Counted from the first letter of the stretch, positions 8,390-17,405 are shown. The stretch is DNA of 64,000 bases from Azospirillum baldaniorum (GCF_003119195.2 NZ_CP022253.1:2489001-2553000); one strand, 5' to 3'. The notes: generated by a model not told the origin, from the sequence alone. Program-made: numbers and translations.

Positions 8390-9496
8390 TTACCCGTGGA
8401 GCCCGGCCCCGTTCATTCCCGCACGCCCGTTCACGCCTGTGGTGACCGGTGTCTGCTGCTGGCGCGGGTCCGGGTCCTGCACGATCACCCCGTACCAGCC
8501 CAGCCCCTTGTAGGTCTCGTAGCCCGGCGTCAGCGCGTAGCCGTAGGTGCGCCCGGCCCCGTCGGCGTAATGGCCCATGCTCTCGCCGCTGCGGCGGAGC
8601 TGGACGGTCTCGCTGAGGATGCCACGCCCGTCGGACGAGGCGATCACCCGGTGCCGCGCGTCGAGCAGAAGGCAGCGCGAACGGGAACGCTCCTCCTCCT
8701 CAAGCCGGACACCCTGGACGACCGCGGCGGCCTGCGGCTCCCAGTCGAAGAAGATGCCCAGCACGCCGATCGGCTCGCCGTCCGCCTCGCCGCCGCGCCG
8801 GATCGCGGTGGCGTAGGTGGCGACCACCCGGTCCTCCAGACGGCCGTTGCGCGCCACGTCGCCCACCGTGAACTCGCCGCCGTTGCGCGTGGCCAGCGCC
8901 TGGCGGAACCACCCCTCGTCCCCCACGCGGGCGCCCTGGGCGCCGGGGTAGCGGCCGGGACGGCCGGTGGCGATCACCTCCCCCTTCAGGTCGGCGATCC
9001 ACAGGTCGAGATAGACGGTGTAGGATTCCAGGATGACGCTCAGCCGGTGCGAGGCGTGCTGGCGGTTCACCTCCGTCGGGTCGGCGGCGCAGTCCACCAC
9101 CGCGCTGTCGGTCGCCCACCAGCGCACGTCGCAGGACCGCTCGTACAGGTTCCGGTCGATGATCTCGATCATGTTCAGCGACAGGTCGGCCAGACGCCGC
9201 CCGTGCATCTCCTGCACCATGGCGCTGCCGGTGGTGGTCAGGTGATCGACGCGCGAGACGATCTCCGACCGCAGCTCCTTGGTGATGGTGTTCACCTGCT
9301 TGGAAATCTCGGAGACTTCGTTCGCCACCACCGCGAAGCCCCGCCCGGCGTCGCCGGCCCGCGACGCCTCGATCAGGGCGTTCATCGCCAGCATCTTGGT
9401 GCGGCGGGTGATGTCTTCGATCAAAGACACCTTCCGGGAGGCGACATCGAGGACGCCCCGGGAAAGCTCGAACAGTTCGTTTCCGGCCACACTCAT
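8390..9496 (-). CDS. soluble receptor: N-terminal MCP signalling core, C-terminal Cache-like domain
   Basis: The 368-residue protein has an inverted order for a chemoreceptor. Residues about 30-75 hold a shortened MCP hairpin tip (TKMLAMNALIEASRAGDAGRGFAVVANEVSEIS). Residues about 120-350 hold a PAS/Cache-like sensory region (YLDLWIADLKGEVIATG, DEGWFRQAL, GVLGIFFDW, GWYGVIVQDPD). I see no membrane segment or signal peptide, so it should be cytoplasmic. The ATG at 9496 has AGAGGTG 8 bases upstream; a GTG at 9505 also exists. A perfect palindrome TTAGACGTCTAA (9533-9544) lies about 40 bases upstream. The ligand is unknown. Confidence 0.75.
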   Translation of the reverse strand: MSVAGNELFELSRGVLDVASRKVSLIEDITRRTKMLAMNALIEASRAGDAGRGFAVVANEVSEISKQVNTITKELRSEIVSRVDHLTTTGSAMVQEMHGRRLADLSLNMIEIIDRNLYERSCDVRWWATDSAVVDCAADPTEVNRQHASHRLSVILESYTVYLDLWIADLKGEVIATGRPGRYPGAQGARVGDEGWFRQALATRNGGEFTVGDVARNGRLEDRVVATYATAIRRGGEADGEPIGVLGIFFDWEPQAAAVVQGVRLEEEERSRSRCLLLDARHRVIASSDGRGILSETVQLRRSGESMGHYADGAGRTYGYALTPGYETYKGLGWYGVIVQDPDPRQQQTPVTTGVNGRAGMNGAGLHG

Positions 9497-9532
9497 CCCG
9501 AACACCTCTGTGAGTTTGGGTGGGATATCTTT

Positions 9533-9544
9533 TTAGACGTCTAA
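9533..9544. promoter_or_regulatory. 12-bp perfect palindrome TTAGACGTCTAA
   Basis: An AT-flanked perfect dyad 37 bases before the start of the receptor gene at 9496. The position fits an operator; no family is assigned. Confidence 0.35.
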
Positions 9545-9926
9545 CCATCAAACGCTGTGCCAAACGCCCTTTCGGAACCATCGGGACGCGCAAAGCCGCG
9601 GAACGCCTGTGTTTGCGGGCGGCGCTCCGGGTTCGACTTCAACGTTCTTGAGATGTCAGTTTCGAAATTGTGATGAATTCGGCGTCATATTGGAGTCCGA
9701 ACAATCACACCCGGCACCGTCTTCGCTGCGCCGCACCCCGCGCATCGCGTGCGCCGCAACAAAAGCAACGGTTTCTCCTAAAAAATGAGACAAAAGGTCG
9801 CAGGACCCCTCACCGCCGCTCTGGCACTGCTTAGCATACAAGCAAATGACGGCCCGCTAATCAATGCCCGGCTTTTGAGCAAGCGCAATTTTTCGGGCAA
9901 AAGAGCCGAGATTGCACAAAATCGCG
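9545..9926. other. intergenic region between two receptor genes
   Basis: About 380 bases, less GC-rich than the flanking genes. It must contain the promoter of the minus gene starting at 9496 and the end of the MCP transcript stopping at 9927. I see no convincing hairpin with a T-tract and no coding potential beyond short fortuitous frames. Confidence 0.4.
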
Positions 9927-11237
9927 TCAGGCGACCTTGTGCATCTCATCGAGGAAAAGCTGCACCTCGCGGGTCAGGCGGTCGGCCTGGACGCTCATCC
10001 GCTCCGACGCGGCGAAGACCTCGTGGGCGGTGCCGCTGGTGCGTTCGGCGGCGGTGGTGACGTCCTGGATGTCCTCGGTGACGGCGCGGGTGCCGGCGGC
10101 GGCCTGATCCATGTTGCTGACGATCGAGCGGATCGCCGAGCCCTGCTGCCCGATGCCCGCGGCGATGCCGCCGGCGATCTGGTTGATGTCCTGGATGGTG
10201 TGGCCGATGCCGACGATGGAGGCGACCGCCACGTCGGTGGAGGACTGGATGCCGGCGATCTGCCCGGCGATGTCGCCGGTGGCCTTGGCGGTCTGGTCGG
10301 CCAGCCGCTTGACCTCCTGCGCCACCACGGCGAAGCCCTTGCCCGCCTCACCCGCACGGGCGGCCTCGATGGTGGCGTTCAAGGCCAGCAGATTGGTCTG
10401 GCTGGCGATGTCGTTGATCAGGGTAACCACCTCGCCCACCGTCTTGGCGGCCCCCGACAGGTCGGCGATCAGGGCGTTGGAGCGCTCGGCCTCGCCCGCC
10501 GCGTTGGCGGCGACCTTGGCGACCTCCTCCACCTGCCGGGCGATCTCCCGGATCGACGCCGACAGTTCCTCCGTCGCCACGGCGACGCTGCCGACCGAGG
10601 AGCCGGTCTGCGACGCGGCGGCGGCGACCGAGGAGGCCTTGCCGGTGGCGGTCTGGGCGTCGGTCTCCATGGTGCGGGCCGACATCTCCAGTTGGTGGGC
10701 GGTCCCGGACACCTGTTCGCAGACCGCGCGGATCTGGGTCTCGAAACGGTCGGTCACCCCGGCGAAGCCCTTCACCTTGACGGCGATGGCGTCGGTGGCG
10801 GTGTTGATCGTGCGCGACGCGTGCAGGAAGTTGCCCTGCATGCCCTTCAGCACGATCCGCCGGAAATACTTGTTGGCCGACACGTAGCTCATCGAGGCGG
10901 TGGCCTCGCGGATGAAGGCGTCGGTGCGGTCGATCGAGTCGTTCAGAGCGTGCATCAGCTCGCCGAGGTCGCCCTTTTCCCGCACATTGACAACCCGCGC
11001 CTCGAAGTCGCCGCGCGACACCGCCTGACAGACGGCCACCGCCTGCCCCACCGCGGCGCGGGCGCGCACCATGCACAGCATGACGCCGACCAGCGCGGCC
11101 AGCGCGGCGCCGCCGATCCCGATGCGCAGCGGCGCGCCGCCGACGTCCAGCGCATCGGTCACCAACAGCGCTGCGACGAGCAGCGCGGCGACCGCCCCGA
11201 GCGCGAACGCCTTAGAGAGAGAAGACGAATTCGTCAT
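9927..11237 (-). CDS. methyl-accepting chemotaxis protein, partner of the Aer-like PAS protein
   Basis: This is a 436-residue chemoreceptor with two hydrophobic segments (about 8-28 and 36-57) and almost no periplasmic loop, so no external sensor. A HAMP-like linker ([24 protein letters not shown]) follows, then a full MCP signalling hairpin with tip [40 protein letters not shown] (positions about 275-315). Its ATG lies inside the 3' end of the PAS gene (26-base overlap) with GGAGAAGGGG just upstream, so the two are translationally coupled. Together they match the two halves of the E. coli aerotaxis receptor Aer. Confidence 0.88.
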   Translation of the reverse strand: MTNSSSLSKAFALGAVAALLVAALLVTDALDVGGAPLRIGIGGAALAALVGVMLCMVRARAAVGQAVAVCQAVSRGDFEARVVNVREKGDLGELMHALNDSIDRTDAFIREATASMSYVSANKYFRRIVLKGMQGNFLHASRTINTATDAIAVKVKGFAGVTDRFETQIRAVCEQVSGTAHQLEMSARTMETDAQTATGKASSVAAAASQTGSSVGSVAVATEELSASIREIARQVEEVAKVAANAAGEAERSNALIADLSGAAKTVGEVVTLINDIASQTNLLALNATIEAARAGEAGKGFAVVAQEVKRLADQTAKATGDIAGQIAGIQSSTDVAVASIVGIGHTIQDINQIAGGIAAGIGQQGSAIRSIVSNMDQAAAGTRAVTEDIQDVTTAAERTSGTAHEVFAASERMSVQADRLTREVQLFLDEMHKVA

Positions 11238-11760
11238 ACCCGATCCCCTTCTCCGTCAGCAGCCCGACAACGGTGGCGAAGGCCTCGTTCATGCCCTGCT
11301 TGCGGTCTTCGTGGCGGTTTTCGATGTCCAGAAGCGTGCGGTAGAGCGGCACCACCTTGTCGATGGCGCCGCGGTCCGGCACCCGGCGCGACGAGTGGTA
11401 GCCGACGAGCCGACCGTTGACGTCGTAGCTGGGGGTGACGTGGGCGAAGACCCAGTAATGGTCGCCGTTGCGCGCCCGGTTCACGACGTAGGCGAAGATC
11501 TCCTGCCCCGCCCCCAGCGTGTCCCACAGCAGCTTGAACACGCAGCGCGGCATGTCCGGATGGCGGACGATGGAGTGCGGAGCGCCCATCAGCTCCGCCT
11601 CGCTGTAGCCGGCGACGCGCTGGAACACGCGGTTGGCGTAGGTGATCCGGCCCTTCAGGTCGGTCTTGGAAACGATGACCTCGTCGGCGTCGAAGAACCG
11701 CTCGACCCCGGTCAGCGTCCGGTCGCGGGGGCCGGGACTGAGAACGTCGCTGTGTGCCAT
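11212..11760 (-). CDS. Aer-like PAS domain protein
   Basis: This is a 182-residue cytoplasmic PAS protein closely resembling the FAD-binding N-terminus of Aer: [31 protein letters not shown] (about 60-72), [11 protein letters not shown] and a trailing VPLYRTLL. The conserved Trp of DHYWV is present. A tail of about 40 residues follows the PAS fold and has no membrane segment. In E. coli the PAS, membrane anchor and MCP part are one chain; here the MCP part is the next, overlapping gene. Redox or oxygen sensing through bound FAD is inferred from the family. Confidence 0.82.
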   Translation of the reverse strand: MAHSDVLSPGPRDRTLTGVERFFDADEVIVSKTDLKGRITYANRVFQRVAGYSEAELMGAPHSIVRHPDMPRCVFKLLWDTLGAGQEIFAYVVNRARNGDHYWVFAHVTPSYDVNGRLVGYHSSRRVPDRGAIDKVVPLYRTLLDIENRHEDRKQGMNEAFATVVGLLTEKGIGYDEFVFSL

Positions 11761-11948
11761 GTGCCTGCGGTCGCGGGCCGAGAGCCCGGCGCCCCCTTAT
11801 TGGTTCGCGGTCGGTTACAGGGCGTACATCTCCCCATCCGCGCGTTCCCGTCGGGCACTGGCGGACGCCGCAAAATAAAGACCATGCAGGTTATACAAAA
11901 GATTAAATTTGTTGCCGGACGGAAATATGATTCAGCTCAACCGTCCGC

Positions 11949-11981
11949 CCGACATCGCTCAACCCCCGACATCGCTCAACC
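11949..11981. repeat. 16-bp tandem direct repeat
   Basis: CCGACATCGCTCAACC occurs twice with a 17-base period (11949-11964 and 11966-11981). It is followed by GTTGA, which forms TCAAC-c-GTTGA. It lies upstream of the PAS/MCP pair and downstream of the UnbV gene. A second small duplication (12 bases, 12011-12022 and 12025-12036) repeats the end of the UnbV gene including its stop. Confidence 0.5.
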
Positions 11982-12024
11982 GTTGACCGGACGCAATATT
12001 GTGCCGCGTCTCACTCCGGCGGCC

Positions 12025-13416
12025 TCACTCCGGCGGATAGGGAACGGTCAGCAGCCGGCCGATGGGCGGGTTCTCGACGATGGCCGTCATGCCGTCCGGC
12101 CAGCGCACCTCCAGCCGCTCCACCCCGCGGGCGCTGCCCAGCCCGAAATGGGCCACCGGCTCCATCTGGCAGAGATAGCCCGACCCGGCGCAGACGGACC
12201 GCACCTGCCGCCGCCCGTTGGCGATGCAGGTGACCACGGCGCCGCGCGCCGGCGCGCCGTAGGGGGTCAGCGGCAGCACGCGCAGCCACCCGTTGTGGTT
12301 CGCCGCCGTGCGGTAGAGCGACAGGGGCTGCGGCGATCCGCCGCCATGCCCGCCGCCCACCCCGTTGCCATGGGCGATCAGCAGTTCCAGCCGTCCGTCG
12401 CCGTCGATGTCGGCCACCGCCGCCCCGGTCCCCAGCCCCTTGGGCTCCAGCGCGTCACCGATTTCGATGGCCTGCCAACGGTCGTCGCGCCAGCCGAACA
12501 GGCGGTTGGGCTCGCCGTGCAGGTTGAAGAACAGCTCTTCATAGCCGTCGTTGTCGAAATCGGCGGCGATCACGCTGGACACCCGGCCCGGAAAGGACAT
12601 CTCGGGGTCGGCCTCGTCCACGAAGCCGCCGCCGGAGCGCTGGACGAACAGGCGCTGCGGCCCCTCCCAGGCGCCGACCAGCAGCCCGAACCCGCCATAG
12701 CCCGGCCCGTCCACCGCGGTCACCGCCCGCCCGGCGAATCGCGAATCGGCGACCCCCCGCTCCTCGGCGATCTCTTCGTAAGTGCCGTCGCCCAGGTTGC
12801 GGAACAGGAAGTTCGGGCCACCCTCGTTGCAGGCGAACAGGTCGACGCGATCGGACAGGAACGGCAGGGCGAGCAGCCCGCGCCCGGCGCCGATCAGGTC
12901 GATGCCCGCATCCTCCGCCGCGTCCTCCAGCCGCCCGCGCCGGCTCAGCTCGAACAGGCGGAAGGGACCGCCGTCTGCCGCCACGACAAATCCGTAGCGG
13001 CCATGGCCGTGCCGGTCCATGGCGATCACCGACCGTCCGGCGACGCGGTTCGCCATGCCGGCGTTCTCCGGCTGGGCCAGCAGGTCGAGCCAGTGCTTGC
13101 CGAAGCAGGCGAACAGCCGGTCGCCCATCTCCTTCGGCCCGCTCGCCCGGTCGGAGTTCAGGACATACAGCTCCTCCCGCCCGTCGCCGTCCACGTCGGC
13201 GGCGGCGATGGCCACCGCGCAGCCCGAGGGGTCGGCCAGCAGCGGCCCGGCGATGTCCACCAGCCGGGAGCCGTCCCATTTGAGGATGAGGTTGTTGGTG
13301 GCGTAGCCCGTGACCACCAGTTCGAATGCCCCGTCACCGTCGACGTCGGTCACGGTGATGCCGTTGGACAGGCGCGGCTGGTTGCCGTCGATCAGCCGCG
13401 AGCATTCGAAGAACAT
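12025..13416 (-). CDS. FG-GAP/VCBS repeat protein with C-terminal ASPIC/UnbV domain
   Basis: This is a 463-residue beta-propeller-like protein. Calcium-binding type repeats recur: DVDGDGAFEL, DVDGDGREEL, DFDNDGYEEL and DIDGDGRLEL, each with a following hydrophobic strand. The last 80 residues (GAVVTCIANGRRQVRSVCAGSGYLCQMEPVAHFGLG, then VERLEVRWPDG) are an ASPIC/UnbV domain. This matches the CRTAC1-like architecture of bacteria. Most such proteins are exported, but I see no signal peptide here. GAGGGAG before the ATG at 13416 decides the start over a GTG at 13434. Function unknown. Confidence 0.8.
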   Translation of the reverse strand: MFFECSRLIDGNQPRLSNGITVTDVDGDGAFELVVTGYATNNLILKWDGSRLVDIAGPLLADPSGCAVAIAAADVDGDGREELYVLNSDRASGPKEMGDRLFACFGKHWLDLLAQPENAGMANRVAGRSVIAMDRHGHGRYGFVVAADGGPFRLFELSRRGRLEDAAEDAGIDLIGAGRGLLALPFLSDRVDLFACNEGGPNFLFRNLGDGTYEEIAEERGVADSRFAGRAVTAVDGPGYGGFGLLVGAWEGPQRLFVQRSGGGFVDEADPEMSFPGRVSSVIAADFDNDGYEELFFNLHGEPNRLFGWRDDRWQAIEIGDALEPKGLGTGAAVADIDGDGRLELLIAHGNGVGGGHGGGSPQPLSLYRTAANHNGWLRVLPLTPYGAPARGAVVTCIANGRRQVRSVCAGSGYLCQMEPVAHFGLGSARGVERLEVRWPDGMTAIVENPPIGRLLTVPYPPE

Positions 13417-13597
13417 CGGCCGCCACTCCCTCACTGCCGCGACACGGCCCGGGGAGGGTTTGGCCCGCGAAGGCCGGTCCCTGACGGGCTCTAATCCGTT
13501 GATACCTCTTCGAACGGCTGAGGTAAACCCGCACGGAAGTCCAGCCCGCCAGGGAACTGCGGCCTATGACCGCGCGGGAAGCGTCCCGAAGGGCATG

Positions 13598-13632
13598 AAA
13601 AATCCCGCCGCAGCGGGCCGGCTGCGGCGGGA
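13598..13632 (-). terminator. terminator of the minCDE operon
   Basis: ATCCCGCCGCAG and CTGCGGCGGGAT form a 12-bp stem. On the minus strand it is followed by TTTTT. It lies 25 bases after the minE stop. Confidence 0.8.
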
Positions 13633-13656
13633 TCGGTTCACGGAGCGCAAGGACCC

Positions 13657-14052
13657 TCAGCGACGCTTCTTGACGCCGCCGTTGGTCAGGGCGCCGCCCG
13701 CGGCCATCTTGACCGCATCGGACTCGTCGCCGTCCTTGGCCGCCGGACGGTTCCCGGCCACCGCCAGCTTGGCGCTTTCCTTCAGAGCCTTGGCGGCCGC
13801 CTCGCGGGCCGGCAGCTCGATGTTCAGCTCCAGCGTCGAACAGTCGCCGCCGCGGTCCAGCTTCACCTCGACCTTGTTCTGGTCGATGTCGATGTACTTG
13901 GCGATGACCGCCAGCAGCTCCTGCTGGAGCATCGGCAGATAGTCCGGCCCGGTCCGCCCGGCGCGCTCGTGCGCCATGACGATCTGGAGGCGTTCCTTGG
14001 CCTGGACCGCCGACGCGCGGGGTGCGGAGCGGAAGAAGCTGAAGATGCTCAT
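13657..14052 (-). CDS. minE: cell division topological specificity factor MinE
   Basis: MinE stimulates the MinD ATPase and drives pole-to-pole oscillation or gradients, so that the Z-ring forms at midcell. The protein opens with MSIFSFFRS, the membrane-targeting helix, followed by AKERLQIVMAHER (anti-MinCD segment) and the topological domain YIDIDQNKVEVKLDRGGDCSTLELNIELP. At 131 residues it is about 40 longer than usual; the extra C-terminal tail after residue about 92 (ESAKLAVAGNRPAAKDGDES...) is low complexity and basic at the end. Its ATG overlaps the minD stop by 4 bases. Confidence 0.95.
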   Translation of the reverse strand: MSIFSFFRSAPRASAVQAKERLQIVMAHERAGRTGPDYLPMLQQELLAVIAKYIDIDQNKVEVKLDRGGDCSTLELNIELPAREAAAKALKESAKLAVAGNRPAAKDGDESDAVKMAAGGALTNGGVKKRR

Positions 14053-14864
14053 GCGGACCTCCGGAGGAGGCGGCTGAACAGGCCCTTTTTCTGCGGGGTG
14101 ACGAAGCGGTGCTCGACATCCTCGCCCAGGAAGCGGGAGACCGAATCCAGATAGGCCTGGCCGGCGTTGGACGCCTCGTCGAGGATGACCGGCATGCCGA
14201 CGTTGGAGGCGCGCAGCACAGCCTGGCTTTCCGGGATCACGCCGAGCAGCGGGATCGCCAGGATCTCCAGCACATCGTCGACCTTCAGCATCTCGCCGCG
14301 CTCCACCCGCTCCGGGTCGTAGCGGGTGAGGAGAAGCTGCTGGGTCACCGGCTCCAGCCCCTGCTCCGCCCGGCGCGAGCGCGAGGCCAGCACGCCGAGG
14401 ATGCGGTCGCTGTCGCGGACCGAGGAGACTTCCGGGTTGGTCACGATCACCGCGTGGTCGGCGAAGTACAGCGCCATCAGCGCGCCCCGCTCGATGCCCG
14501 CCGGGCTGTCGCAGACGATGTAGTCGAAGTCCTTGGAGAGTTCGTTCAGAACCTTCTCCACGCCTTCGCGGGTCAGGGCGTCCTTGTCGCGGGTCTGCGA
14601 GGTCGGCAGGATCGACAGGTTGTCGATGCGCTTGTCCTTGATCAGCGCCTGGCTCAGCTTCGCTTCACCGTTGATGACGTTGATGAAGTCGAACACCACG
14701 CGCCGCTCGCAGCCCATGATGAGGTCGAGGTTGCGCAGCCCGACGTCGAAATCGATGACGACCGTCTTGAAGCCGCGCAAGGCGAGTCCGGTCGCGAAAG
14801 CGGCGGAGGAGGTCGTCTTGCCGACGCCGCCCTTGCCGGAAGTCATGACGATGATCTTGCCCAA
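14049..14864 (-). CDS. minD: septum site-determining ATPase MinD
   Basis: A deviant-Walker P-loop ATPase that binds the membrane and recruits MinC. The N-terminus GKIIVMTSGKGGVGKTT holds the Walker A. FDVGLRNLDLIMG, ICDSPAGIERGAL-type residues (VCDSPAGIE) and a C-terminal amphipathic helix (KGLFSRLLRRSA) are also present. The family always begins just before GKIIV. The only start there is a TTG at 14864, with GGGAGAAG about 8 bases upstream, so I use it, giving 271 residues. The frame continues upstream to another TTG at 14900. Confidence 0.95.
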   Translation of the reverse strand: MGKIIVMTSGKGGVGKTTSSAAFATGLALRGFKTVVIDFDVGLRNLDLIMGCERRVVFDFINVINGEAKLSQALIKDKRIDNLSILPTSQTRDKDALTREGVEKVLNELSKDFDYIVCDSPAGIERGALMALYFADHAVIVTNPEVSSVRDSDRILGVLASRSRRAEQGLEPVTQQLLLTRYDPERVERGEMLKVDDVLEILAIPLLGVIPESQAVLRASNVGMPVILDEASNAGQAYLDSVSRFLGEDVEHRFVTPQKKGLFSRLLRRSA

Positions 14865-15005
14865 CGGAGCTTCTCCCACGTTCCTAAATGTTGCCGCCAA
14901 GGTCCGGTTACCGGGTTACGCAGATCAGGGCCTGTGCCGGGCACGCTTTGCGTGACACCGTCCTCGCACAGAGGGCCGTTCGACAGAAAGCGCTCAAAAG
15001 CGTCA

Positions 15006-15764
15006 TCATTGGGGCTCCATGTGAAGATAGCCGTCGCGCAGGAAAATCTGCACCGGCTTCTTCAGCACGTCGTTCCCGAAATCCTCGCTGACGCGGTACA
15101 GCCCGGCCACCGAGACGACCTCGGCCTCCAGGCTGTGGCAGAAGATGCGCGCGTTGGTGTCGCCGGACACGCCGGCCAGCGCCCGGCCGCGCAGCGCGCC
15201 GTAGACATGGATGTTGCCGTCGGCCACCACCTCCGCGCCGGGGGAGACCGGGGCGGTGATGACCAGATCCGTCTTCTCGGCGTAGATCTGCTGGCCGGAG
15301 CGCACCGGCTCGGTCACCAGCAGCGCCGGCCGGTAGATCGGCTCGGGCGGCGGGGCGGGAATCGGGGCGGCGCCGGCCTGCGGGTCGGCGGGGGGTGCGG
15401 CGGACTCCAGCTTGGCGGCGCGGCCGGCGGGCATCGGCGTCAGCCCGGCGGCGAGCGCCCCCTCATGGACCGCGCGCGGCCCGCCCCGGAAGCCGACCGG
15501 CAGCAGGTACAGCGCGCGCAGGTTGGTCACCAGGGCGGCGATGTCGAAGCGCGGGGTGTCTTCCGTCAGCTCCTCGAAATCGAGGACGACGGGGGCGTTG
15601 CGGAAGAAGTTGGGCGCCTGCCGCACCTTGACGGCGAGCTGGGTGAAGAAGTCCGGCGACGCCGGATCATTCACCTTCAGCACCATCATGGTGAAGGAAT
15701 TGCCCCGCAACTGGAACGGACCGTCCCGATCGGCACCCTGCCTGGCGCTGCTCACCGCTGCCAT
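15006..15764 (-). CDS. minC: septum site-determining protein MinC
   Basis: MinC inhibits FtsZ polymerisation away from midcell when carried by MinD. The 252 residues show the N-terminal FtsZ-binding fold (FQLRGNSFTMMVLKV, FFRNAPVVLDFEEL), a Pro/Ala-rich linker (about 130-160) and the C-terminal beta-helix that binds MinD (VRSGQQIYAEKTDLVI, VADGNIHVYGALRGRALAGVSGD, ARIFCHSLEAEVVSVAG). The ATG at 15764 is preceded by AGGAAC. It is the first gene of minCDE. Confidence 0.94.
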   Translation of the reverse strand: MAAVSSARQGADRDGPFQLRGNSFTMMVLKVNDPASPDFFTQLAVKVRQAPNFFRNAPVVLDFEELTEDTPRFDIAALVTNLRALYLLPVGFRGGPRAVHEGALAAGLTPMPAGRAAKLESAAPPADPQAGAAPIPAPPPEPIYRPALLVTEPVRSGQQIYAEKTDLVITAPVSPGAEVVADGNIHVYGALRGRALAGVSGDTNARIFCHSLEAEVVSVAGLYRVSEDFGNDVLKKPVQIFLRDGYLHMEPQ

Positions 15765-16435
15765 CCTGCTTGTGTTCCTGCCGAATCCGTGTCGTCCGCA
15801 TGTCTGGGGCCATCGGCCAGGCACCAGGGCGGAAGGGTCAACCACCCGGGTTCTAGCGGCGCGGACCCCATCCGTTCAAGCCTTTCCCGGCGCCGATGGA
15901 GTGACAACCACCGGACACACGCGCCTTGGGCCGGAACAGGGGGTCCCCGTCCGGGCTGGAGGTCCATGTGTTGCGTCAGCGGAAGGTCTCACTACAAAGT
16001 ATGGTAATGGAACTGGATTCGCCGGGCAAAGGGTTTTGCAGGCATATGCCCTTTTCGCGCTGCGGCATCTTTCCCTCCCCACAGCGCCCGCAAAGATGGT
16101 TTTCAAGCCTTCAACACACCTTCCTGTCGCGGCGGCGGCGGGTTCCCTCCGCCTCTGGCGGTAGTCCGTCGCCGCTGCGCTCCCACCTGCGACTCATCCA
16201 CAACATCTTGTGTGAATCTTTTGCGATGCCCGCAATTCCGCCTGACCTTCGTCGCCGCGCGCCCTATGTTTGTGATGTGAGGTTCCTATTCTGACGAAGA
16301 GGTTCCGCTTGCACCCTGCTTCGTTCCCAAGCGTCCGAATGTCGCCGGCACCCCATGACGGGCGCAGCCGACGGGACGCACGCCTCGCACCGGCAAGCCA
16401 GACTCCGGCCATCCTGTTGCACAGCAGCATTGACG
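15765..16435. other. long intergenic region between minC and phoH
   Basis: About 670 bases with no ORF that looks like a protein. It must carry the minC promoter (minus) and the phoH promoter (plus). It ends in a strong plus-strand terminator that lies in front of phoH, so something upstream of phoH, perhaps a small RNA or a leader, is transcribed and stopped here. I could not match it to SRP RNA or another RNA family by eye. Confidence 0.4.
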
Positions 16436-16461
16436 ACCTCCCCCTTGCGGGAGGTTTTTTT
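16436..16461 (+). terminator. intrinsic terminator upstream of phoH
   Basis: Stem ACCTCCC / GGGAGGT with a six-base loop, followed by seven T residues. It ends 45 bases before the phoH ATG, so it ends a transcript that precedes phoH, or it attenuates phoH. Confidence 0.85.
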
Positions 16462-16505
16462 GTGCCCGGAGCCGCCGCCCACCAACGTGACGTTAGGAGA
16501 GCGAT

Positions 16506-17243
16506 ATGGCCAAACGCCAGACCAAAGGCAGCGCCGTTTCAGCGTCCGAGTCGACGGTCCACCCACTGTTCCCCGCCGCCGGCTGGGACCCCGTGGGCGG
16601 CGACGACCGCCGCGACCAGAGCTATCTCCGCAAGGTCAAGCCCCAGAGCCCCAACCAGAAGAGGCTGATGGAGGCGATCAAGGACCATAACCTCGTTGTG
16701 GCGCTCGGCCCCGCCGGCACCGGCAAGACCTACTTGGCGATCTCCTCCGCGGTGGAGGCGCTGGAGGAGGGCAAGGTCGACCGCATCGTGCTGTCCCGCC
16801 CGGCCATCGAGGCGGGCGAGAGCATCGGCTATCTGCCGGGCGACATGCACGAGAAGATGGCCCCCTTCCTGCGCCCGCTCTACGACGCGCTGAGCGAGCG
16901 GCTGGGCGCCAAGCGCCTGCGCGCCCTGATGGCCGACGGCACCATCGAGATCGCGCCCGTCGGCTTCATGCGCGGGCGCACCCTGAACAACGCCTTCGTG
17001 GTGATCGACGAGGCGCAGAACTGCACCTACGCCCAGATCAAGATGCTGCTGACCCGCCTGGGCTGGCACTCCACCATGGTCCTGACCGGCGACCCCGACC
17101 AGACGGACCTGCTGGACAACCTGTCGGGTCTGGCCGACATCGCGCGCCGGCTGGAGGCGGTGGAGGGCATTTCCGTCGTCCGGCTGAGCGACACCGACAT
17201 CGTCCGCCACCCCCTGGTCGCCAGCATGTTGACCGTGCTCTGA
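16506..17243 (+). CDS. phoH: PhoH family P-loop protein
   Basis: A cytoplasmic ATPase of the PhoH group, related to the N-terminal part of superfamily 1 helicases; members are linked to RNA metabolism and ribosome-associated stress. The 245 residues carry Walker A GPAGTGKT (68-75), SRPAIEAGESIGYLPGD (97-113), Walker B VVIDEAQN (165-172) and LTGDPDQTDL. TTAGGAGAG lies just upstream of the ATG. It appears to be a single-gene transcript bounded by terminators on both sides; the usual ybeY/lnt neighbours are absent. Confidence 0.9.
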   Translation: MAKRQTKGSAVSASESTVHPLFPAAGWDPVGGDDRRDQSYLRKVKPQSPNQKRLMEAIKDHNLVVALGPAGTGKTYLAISSAVEALEEGKVDRIVLSRPAIEAGESIGYLPGDMHEKMAPFLRPLYDALSERLGAKRLRALMADGTIEIAPVGFMRGRTLNNAFVVIDEAQNCTYAQIKMLLTRLGWHSTMVLTGDPDQTDLLDNLSGLADIARRLEAVEGISVVRLSDTDIVRHPLVASMLTVL

Positions 17244-17299
17244 CGCTACCGGCAAACGAAGGGCATCGACGCGCAACCACCCCACCGGTTCGCAACTGC

Positions 17300-17329
17300 G
17301 GGAGGCCTTCGGGCCTCCCCTTTCTTTTT
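17300..17329 (+). terminator. phoH terminator
   Basis: GGGAGGCC-ttcg-GGCCTCCC with a stable tetraloop, followed by a T-rich tail, 57 bases after the phoH stop. Confidence 0.9.
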
Positions 17330-17405
17330 CACGGCACCACGATCTTTCTCTTCCAAACTTTTGGACGGCGGCCCGCGACGTTTTCTCACCCTGGGTTGAT
17401 CCGCC

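Noticed and set aside
11949-12036. Small direct repeats as an attachment site
   Set aside because: No integrase or cargo nearby; the 12-base copy merely duplicates the end of the UnbV gene.
15926-16294. Open frame in the minC-phoH gap as a protein gene
   Set aside because: No SD, mixed residue composition and no recognisable motif; codon third positions do not show the GC bias of real genes here.
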